Below, piece by piece: positions 7,630 through 11,470 of a stretch of DNA of 11,470 nt (position 1 is its first letter; the number at the start of each line of letters is the position of its first letter). The stretch is from Chloroflexota bacterium (GTDB lineage Bacteria > Chloroflexota > Anaerolineae > VGOG01): contig JAUWYT010000020.1 in NCBI GenBank assembly GCA_030615705.1, positions 1-11,470 on the forward strand. Reading direction: 5' to 3'. The position numbers and the translations under genes are program-made. The notes under the pieces are model-generated. The model was not told the DNA's origin and searched no databases. It saw only the letters and a program-made list of their open reading frames with translations.

Positions 7630-9284
7630 TGATCGTAAGAGAGACCCAGACGCCGGCATATTGGCAGGAACTCGCCGTTGACGACCGGGATCTCGATTAC
7701 CTGTACGGATTGTTCTTGGAGGACGACAACAGGCCTCGTACCAGTGACGATCTCACTTTGGCCTTAATGAGAAGTCGCTGTGAAAGAGAGGAAGCTCTCT
7801 TAAAAAGGGAGTTGGCTAAAGGGACTCCCTTTCAACCGAAGGAGAGCTACGAAGTGGGAGAGCAGGTTGTCTTTCCTGCCCTCGGTTATGCTTTGGGCTC
7901 CGTCGTTGGCGTGCGGCCGGGCTGCAACCCAAAATATGGCGACTTCGAGGTCATCCAGGTGCGCTTCGAGGGCGAGGAGGAGACAAAGGAGTTTGCCTCG
8001 AAGCTTGGCTACCCTCACAAGCTGAATCGCGGGGAAGAAGAGTTGCTGGAAGGCGAGGGGCTACTGGCACCGATTGAACTCTACGATCAATATGGTTCGG
8101 ATGTCCAGCGGGAACTGCTGGAGCGTTTACAACTCAGCGGTGATTTTGTGAGCTTCCGCGGCGAATGGCTCCTGAAAGGTTTGTTAGCCGAGGTCCACGA
8201 AGGACACCTGAACATCGCCGAGGCCATGCTTGACGTTAAGGGTATGTCGCTCCCCGCTCAGGAATTGCTCCGAGAGCTGGACCTACCGACTGAGATCGCC
8301 CCGGCTGCTCAGGTTTTCTCCCTCAACTACGCCCTGGTCCAGGACGAGCGTTTTGATGACGTAGGCAACGATGATCAGAGCCTTTGGTTCCTGCGACGTT
8401 TGGAGCCCCCTGAGATCGTTTATCTGCCACCGCGCTTGCACTACACTCCGGAGCCATACGATAGGGCGAGCCTCGGGGGGGAATTGCTTCGCTGGGAGAT
8501 GGAGATTGACGATGAGATGAAGGAGCTGGCCGTTCCCAGCGAAGAGGACGTTCGTGAGCCTCAGACTTCGGAGAGCCCTTCGTCCCGCTCAGGGCGGGGC
8601 TCAGTCGAGCCGTCGAACGAGGAGATTTCCAGTGCCACCATCGTCCTTAACTATCCCCACCGCCGGGTAGGCACTATCCCTTTGACAAGCAAGACTGAGA
8701 GCCTTTTTCCAAAGGGACATACCGAGCGTATGATGATTGCCCTCATAGATGGCCGGACGGGCGAGCAGATGCCAGGCTGGGTTGTTCCCCAACACAAGTA
8801 TGTCTATGGCCTCAAAGGGTGGTATGAGAAGTACGATATACCCGTGGGGGCTTACATTAAGCTGGAGAGAACCGGTGATCCTCTGACCATTGTCGTGGAT
8901 TACCTCCCCTGCCGTAAGAAACGCGAATGGATCCGAGTGGCTACGGTTGCGGAGGGAAGACTGGCGTTCGCTATGCAGATGAGGGCTATCGCCTGCGAGT
9001 ACGACGAGCTGATGGTCTTAGGCGAGGATGACCCTGCTGAGATTGGTTCCCTGTGGATGCGAGCTGAGGAAGATGGCAAGCCCATCTCTGAAGTGATGTG
9101 CGAGGTCTTCCCCGAGCTGGCCAAGCTCAACCCCCAGGGCACTGTCCATGTTAAGACTCTCTACAGCGCTATCAACATGGGGAAACGCTGCCCACCAGGG
9201 CCGATCCTGGCTGGGTTAGCCAAAATGGCTTGCTTCCTGGCGGTGGGCGATGGCTACTGGATCTACGATCAGGAAGCTCTCTAA
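7629..9284 (+). CDS. Conserved hypothetical protein, 551 aa, two-part with winged-helix-like centre
   Basis: ATG 7629 overlaps the TAA of the IS remnant; AGGAGG sits 8 bases upstream, so the start is firm. I do not recognise a named family. The N-terminal part (1-280) has an acidic start, a beta-rich patch (75-115, VGEQVVFPALGYALGSVVGV) and a helix-rich, winged-helix-like region (about 175-265, with FSLNYALVQDERFDDVG and LWFLRRLEPP). A Ser-rich linker (about 303-335), coded by inserted repeats, separates a C-terminal part (336-551) with conserved-looking segments: VGTIPLTSKTESLFPKG, MPGWVVPQHKYVYGLKGWYE, IPVGAYIKLERT and KREWIRV. No signal peptide or membrane segment, so cytosolic. The order with a zinc-ribbon/winged-helix protein and an E1-like enzyme suggests a nucleic-acid-linked or modification system, but this is inference. 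No catalytic motif is evident. Confidence 0.85.
   Translation: MIVRETQTPAYWQELAVDDRDLDYLYGLFLEDDNRPRTSDDLTLALMRSRCEREEALLKRELAKGTPFQPKESYEVGEQVVFPALGYALGSVVGVRPGCNPKYGDFEVIQVRFEGEEETKEFASKLGYPHKLNRGEEELLEGEGLLAPIELYDQYGSDVQRELLERLQLSGDFVSFRGEWLLKGLLAEVHEGHLNIAEAMLDVKGMSLPAQELLRELDLPTEIAPAAQVFSLNYALVQDERFDDVGNDDQSLWFLRRLEPPEIVYLPPRLHYTPEPYDRASLGGELLRWEMEIDDEMKELAVPSEEDVREPQTSESPSSRSGRGSVEPSNEEISSATIVLNYPHRRVGTIPLTSKTESLFPKGHTERMMIALIDGRTGEQMPGWVVPQHKYVYGLKGWYEKYDIPVGAYIKLERTGDPLTIVVDYLPCRKKREWIRVATVAEGRLAFAMQMRAIACEYDELMVLGEDDPAEIGSLWMRAEEDGKPISEVMCEVFPELAKLNPQGTVHVKTLYSAINMGKRCPPGPILAGLAKMACFLAVGDGYWIYDQEAL
8547..8620. repeat. Nested repeat insertion coding the interdomain linker (copy 2)
   Basis: Starts with GACGTTCGTGAGCCTCAG (8547-8564) and ends with TCGAACGA (8613-8620), the two halves of the repeat seen intact at 7133-7157. 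Between them lies AGCCCTTCG...GCTCAGGGCGGGGCT (8574-8601), which has the same ends as the repeat at 1875-1933 and contains the stem CCCGC/GCGGG. The whole keeps frame and codes a Ser/Glu-rich linker (about residues 307-331). Confidence 0.65.
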
Positions 9285-9312
9285 ATCGAGGCCTACAAAA
9301 CAGGTCTGAGCT

Positions 9313-9735
9313 ATGGTTGGGTGGATCAAACCGGATCTAGAAACCAAGTTTCACGTTGATTTCGATTGGTGGGAGAGAAGGGGGCGCGACCTGCGCGTCT
9401 ACCTGCAGAGCCATCTGTGCCCTGAGTGCAAGGCGATATACACCAACCACCGTGGAAGCGTGGAGGTTGATTGGATTGACCCCGACACGGCCGAGGTGAC
9501 ACGGGTAGATGCTCTTTGGCAGTCCTTGCGCACTCACTGCGGCCAAAGGCCAGATTTTATCACCGAGAGCACTCCCTTGACGGATGCTGTCTTTCGTCTC
9601 TTTCTGGCGAATGGCAACGCGCCGCTATCCGCGATCGAGCTCCACGAGATCCTGGGCAGGTACACTCCGGAGGTTATCCTGCGTACCCTGGGCGGCCGTA
9701 AGATTTACAAGGGCATCAGGCCCGTGCTGAAGTGA
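9313..9735 (+). CDS. Hypothetical protein with zinc-ribbon-like CPEC motif and winged-helix-like C-terminus
   Basis: Starts at ATG 9313, 28 bases after the preceding stop, with only a weak GAG-type SD. Predicted 140 residues. The N-terminal half has C36-P-E-C39 and H75-C76, which could together bind one zinc. The C-terminal half (about 86-140), with TDAVFRLFLANGNAPLSAIE and then HEILGRYTPEVILRTLGG, has the helix-helix-helix-strand pattern of a winged-helix domain. It seems to be a conserved hypothetical of its clade, but I cannot name a family. No secretion signal. Its 3' end overlaps or abuts the E1-like gene, so the two are probably made together. A nucleic-acid-binding role is inferred. 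Confidence 0.82.
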   Translation: MVGWIKPDLETKFHVDFDWWERRGRDLRVYLQSHLCPECKAIYTNHRGSVEVDWIDPDTAEVTRVDALWQSLRTHCGQRPDFITESTPLTDAVFRLFLANGNAPLSAIELHEILGRYTPEVILRTLGGRKIYKGIRPVLK

Positions 9736-9743
9736 GGTTAGGC

Positions 9744-10586
9744 GTGGACCGGTCGTTGCAGGCGCGAATTCGGGAGTCGGCTAAAGCCGAGGATGGCATC
9801 AAAGCCATTACCCTGGATCGGGTTCGAGCCTTGGCCAGTGAGTTCGGTATTTCGCCCAGGGAGGTAGAGTTAACGGCTCTGGAGATCCACATCCTGCCCC
9901 GGCGCTATCTGCGCAGCTTGGGCACAGTAGGGTGGGAAGGGCAGATCAAGCTGTTGCGCTCCACGGTGGCGGTGGTGGGACTAGGTGGGTTGGGGGGAAA
10001 CGTGGTCGAGGGGTTGGCCCGTATGGGGGTGGGCCGGCTGATCGTCGTGGATGGCGACGTGTTTGTTGATCACAACCTTAACCGACAGGTCTTGAGTGCT
10101 GAGGATGATCTGGGCCTTTTGAAGGCCGAAGTGGCTCGAGCTCGGGTTGCCCAGATCAATGCAGCGGTCGAGGTCATCGTCCACCCTGAGGAGGCCACCA
10201 GGGAGAACTTGCCCCGGTTGTTGGAGGGGGCTGAGGTGGTCGTTGACGCCCTCGATCGTTTGCCCAGCCGCCTCATGTTGCAGGAGGTGGCTCAGAAGCT
10301 GGGCATTCCCATGGTGCATGGAGCCATCGCCGGCTACTTCGGTCAGGTGATGACCATTTTCCCCGGCGATGAGGGATTGCGGGCCCTCTACGGTGGGGGC
10401 AGTGTACCCCAGCAGGGCATTGAGGTGCAGTTGGGTTGCCCCGCTGCCACGCCCATGATGGTAGCTTCCTGGCAAGTGCAGGAGGTGCTGAAGATCCTCT
10501 TGGGTCGGGGTCAGCTTCTGCGACACAAGATGCTTTTTATGGATGCCGAGGCGGGCACGGCTGAATTTCTGGAGATTGGGAGCTAG
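9744..10586 (+). CDS. HesA/MoeB/ThiF-family (E1-like) adenylyltransferase
   Basis: Start chosen at GTG 9744 with GAGG 6 bases upstream; GTG 9732, overlapping the previous stop by 4 bases, is the alternative. Predicted 280 residues. A helical N-terminus (1-60) precedes RYLRSLGTVGWEGQIKLL, typical of this family. The adenylation core shows the nucleotide loop G79-LGGLGG85, D103 in VVDGDVF, N111-LNR114-Q, K127 and D168/D171 in VVDALDR. In family members these residues bind ATP and activate the C-terminal glycine of a ubiquitin-like carrier (MoaD/ThiS type). The CxxC zinc pairs of MoeB are absent and C232 is the only cysteine. No ubiquitin-like carrier is seen in the window, so the partner is unknown. 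Possible roles are cofactor (molybdenum, tungsten or thiamine) sulfur transfer or a separate protein-modification system. Confidence 0.92.
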   Translation: MDRSLQARIRESAKAEDGIKAITLDRVRALASEFGISPREVELTALEIHILPRRYLRSLGTVGWEGQIKLLRSTVAVVGLGGLGGNVVEGLARMGVGRLIVVDGDVFVDHNLNRQVLSAEDDLGLLKAEVARARVAQINAAVEVIVHPEEATRENLPRLLEGAEVVVDALDRLPSRLMLQEVAQKLGIPMVHGAIAGYFGQVMTIFPGDEGLRALYGGGSVPQQGIEVQLGCPAATPMMVASWQVQEVLKILLGRGQLLRHKMLFMDAEAGTAEFLEIGS

Positions 10587-11047
10587 TGTTGAGGTTCTTC
10601 ATTGCTGGCATCATGCAGGGTTCCCGCGCCGACATAGGCATTCACGACCAAAGTTATCGTGTGGCCATCGGGGCGGCCATTAAGGCCCGCTTCGCCGAGG
10701 CCGAGATCATTGACCCCATAGAGCTGCACGCGGATGCCGGCCTGAATTACGGGCCCGAGGAGGCTAAGCGGACCCTGCTCGAACTGGCCGAGGAGGCTGC
10801 GCGGGCCGACGTGCTCATCGCCTACCTTCCTGAGGCCAGCATGGGCACAGCCGTCGAGATGTGGCAGGCCTACCGGGCCGGCAAGCCGATCCTCACTATT
10901 TCGCCCCTGGCTGAGAACTGGGTGGTTAGGTTTCTTTCGACGCGAGTTTTCCCGTCCCTGGGGGCCTTTGAATCCTTTGTGGCCGAGGGTGAGTTGGAGA
11001 AATTGTTGGAGGGCTGGGAGTTTGACAAGCTCGTCAGCCTTGGTTAA
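10586..11047 (+). CDS. Nucleoside 2-deoxyribosyltransferase-like protein
   Basis: GTG 10586 shares its first base with the TAG of the E1-like gene; TTG 10589 is an alternative with better spacing (6 bases) from GGGAG. Predicted 153 residues, a usual length for the family. Family-like features: opening strand RFFIAGIMQGSR, then FAEAEIIDP, then ADVLIAYLPEASMGTAVEMW and RAGKPIL. E91 in the SMGTAVE motif sits where the nucleophilic Glu of nucleoside deoxyribosyltransferases lies. Family members break or swap N-glycosidic bonds of deoxynucleosides or related nucleotides; the fold is related to TIR-type NAD hydrolases. The true substrate is not predictable. Placement after an E1-like gene with no gap implies co-expression. 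Confidence 0.82.
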   Translation: MLRFFIAGIMQGSRADIGIHDQSYRVAIGAAIKARFAEAEIIDPIELHADAGLNYGPEEAKRTLLELAEEAARADVLIAYLPEASMGTAVEMWQAYRAGKPILTISPLAENWVVRFLSTRVFPSLGAFESFVAEGELEKLLEGWEFDKLVSLG

Positions 11048-11058
11048 GATGAGAATGT

Positions 11059-11132
<74 letters not shown>

Positions 11133-11196
11133 CCTAACACGAATCATGCCGACAATTCTGAGAACTGGCTCATTAAGAGTACTTCGGACATTAATG

Positions 11197-11262
11197 CAGG
11201 TGAGTGCGTCAAGGATGTGCTTTTCACAGAAGATACTTTAGAAGTGTTATACGCCTTCACCT
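11197..11262 (+). other. Long-range inverted repeat between tRNA and structured RNA
   Basis: GCAGGTGA pairs with TCACCTGC, and inside these GCGT pairs with ACGC, across a two-base internal mismatch and a loop of about 41 bases. CACCTGC occurs again at 11378-11384, so the left arm could pair with either copy. A weak promoter-like pair, TTCACA (11223-11228) and TTATAC (11247-11252) with 18 bases between, lies in the loop. Confidence 0.4.
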
Positions 11263-11406
11263 GCCGGGTAAATATGGTAGATGCCCCGCCTCCATACCAG
11301 CCCGTGAGCCGCTCGTTCTTGCCGTTGGTAATGAGTGCACCGTGATCTCGTGGAAACGAGACCCAAGGAGGAAAGCCACCTGCGTTAACCGCACAGGGGG
11401 CTTTTT
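11258..11406 (+). ncRNA. Candidate structured RNA, Moco/Tuco-riboswitch-like
   Basis: No convincing CDS here. CCTCC (11289-11293) can pair with GGAGG (11367-11371), enclosing an ACCA/TGGT arm (11296-11299 with 11326-11329) and a perfect hairpin TCTCGT-GGAA-ACGAGA (11346-11361) with a GNRA tetraloop. It is followed at once by a terminator-like hairpin with T5. Size (about 150 bases), the CCTCC/AAGGAGGAAAGCC helix and the GNRA arm resemble what I recall of the molybdenum/tungsten cofactor riboswitch class, which would suit the MoeB/ThiF-like gene nearby. This is recall, not a covariance-model result. A free-standing small RNA is the main alternative, since a separate consensus promoter follows. 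Confidence 0.4.
11372..11406 (+). terminator. Rho-independent terminator-like hairpin
   Basis: AAAGCC (11372-11377) pairs with GGCTTT (11399-11404), CCT with AGG, and GCG with CGC, around loop TTAAC. Small bulges interrupt the stem. T5 at 11402-11406 follows the stem. It would end transcription from the tRNA or the structured RNA. Confidence 0.6.
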
Positions 11407-11422
11407 GGCTCCCTGACGCTAT

Positions 11423-11451
11423 TTGACAAAGCCCATAAAATGGAGTATAAT
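11423..11451 (+). promoter_or_regulatory. Consensus sigma70 promoter at the right edge
   Basis: Perfect TTGACA (11423-11428), 17-base spacer, perfect TATAAT (11446-11451). It starts a transcript near 11458 for a gene beyond the window, 17 bases after the terminator-like T-run. Confidence 0.85.
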
Positions 11452-11470
11452 ACATTAGTAAACCCTTAAG

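Noticed and set aside
11341..11406. T-box leader, SRP RNA or 6S RNA
   Set aside because: The T-box sequence and the SRP tetraloop context are absent. End-to-end pairing typical of 6S was not found by eye, though 6S cannot be fully excluded.
11144..11455. Short open frames on both strands after the tRNA
   Set aside because: No SD, no recognisable domain, and they overlap the tRNA-distal RNA structures and promoter.

Overview
The window looks like a G+C-rich bacterial chromosome segment. Thr/Pro-rich linkers after a lipobox, paired VanW/YoaR-type serine hydrolases, a HesA/MoeB/ThiF E1-like protein beside conserved proteins of unknown function, and many small palindromic repeats inside genes resemble Chloroflexota (Anaerolineae-like). 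That placement is inference; no phylogenetic marker other than a tRNA is present.

Left arm, minus strand (7406 to 1, transcribed right to left). A small DUF2007-like protein is followed by a gap with a 66-base hairpin repeat. Then come three large, tightly spaced genes for extracytoplasmic proteins, with 4 bases between each pair: a membrane-anchored class A beta-lactamase-like serine hydrolase; a lipoprotein joining an M14 zinc carboxypeptidase, a beta-propeller and an M23/LytM endopeptidase; and a very large membrane-anchored protein joining a second serine hydrolase, a class I glutamine amidotransferase-like domain and an FG-GAP-type propeller that runs off the left edge. The last gene stays open for 1021 codons to base 1. 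Together they read as a cell-envelope (peptidoglycan or peptide) processing operon.

Centre (7407-7628). The divergent region holds the N-terminal stub of an IS110-type transposase. Inside the stub is a strong sigma70-type promoter (TTGTCA, 17 bases, TATAAT) pointing into the right-hand operon.

Right arm, plus strand (7629 to 11047). Four closely packed genes: a 551-residue protein of unknown function; a 140-residue protein with a CxxC/HC zinc-ribbon-like part and a winged-helix-like tail; a HesA/MoeB/ThiF (E1-like) adenylating enzyme; and a nucleoside 2-deoxyribosyltransferase-like protein. A tRNA-Arg(TCT) follows 11 bases later. Beyond it lies a structured RNA candidate with a GNRA hairpin, a CCTCC/GGAGG long-range helix and a terminator-like hairpin with a T-run. 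It resembles what I remember of the Moco/Tuco riboswitch class but is not proven. A consensus promoter (TTGACA, 17 bases, TATAAT) fires off the right edge.

A recurring theme is small repeats accreted in frame into coding sequence. One family (AGCCCTTCG...GCTCAGGRCRRGGCT) sits in two different genes. Another 18-base unit encodes the same peptide in the DUF2007-like gene and in the divergently transcribed 551-residue gene.
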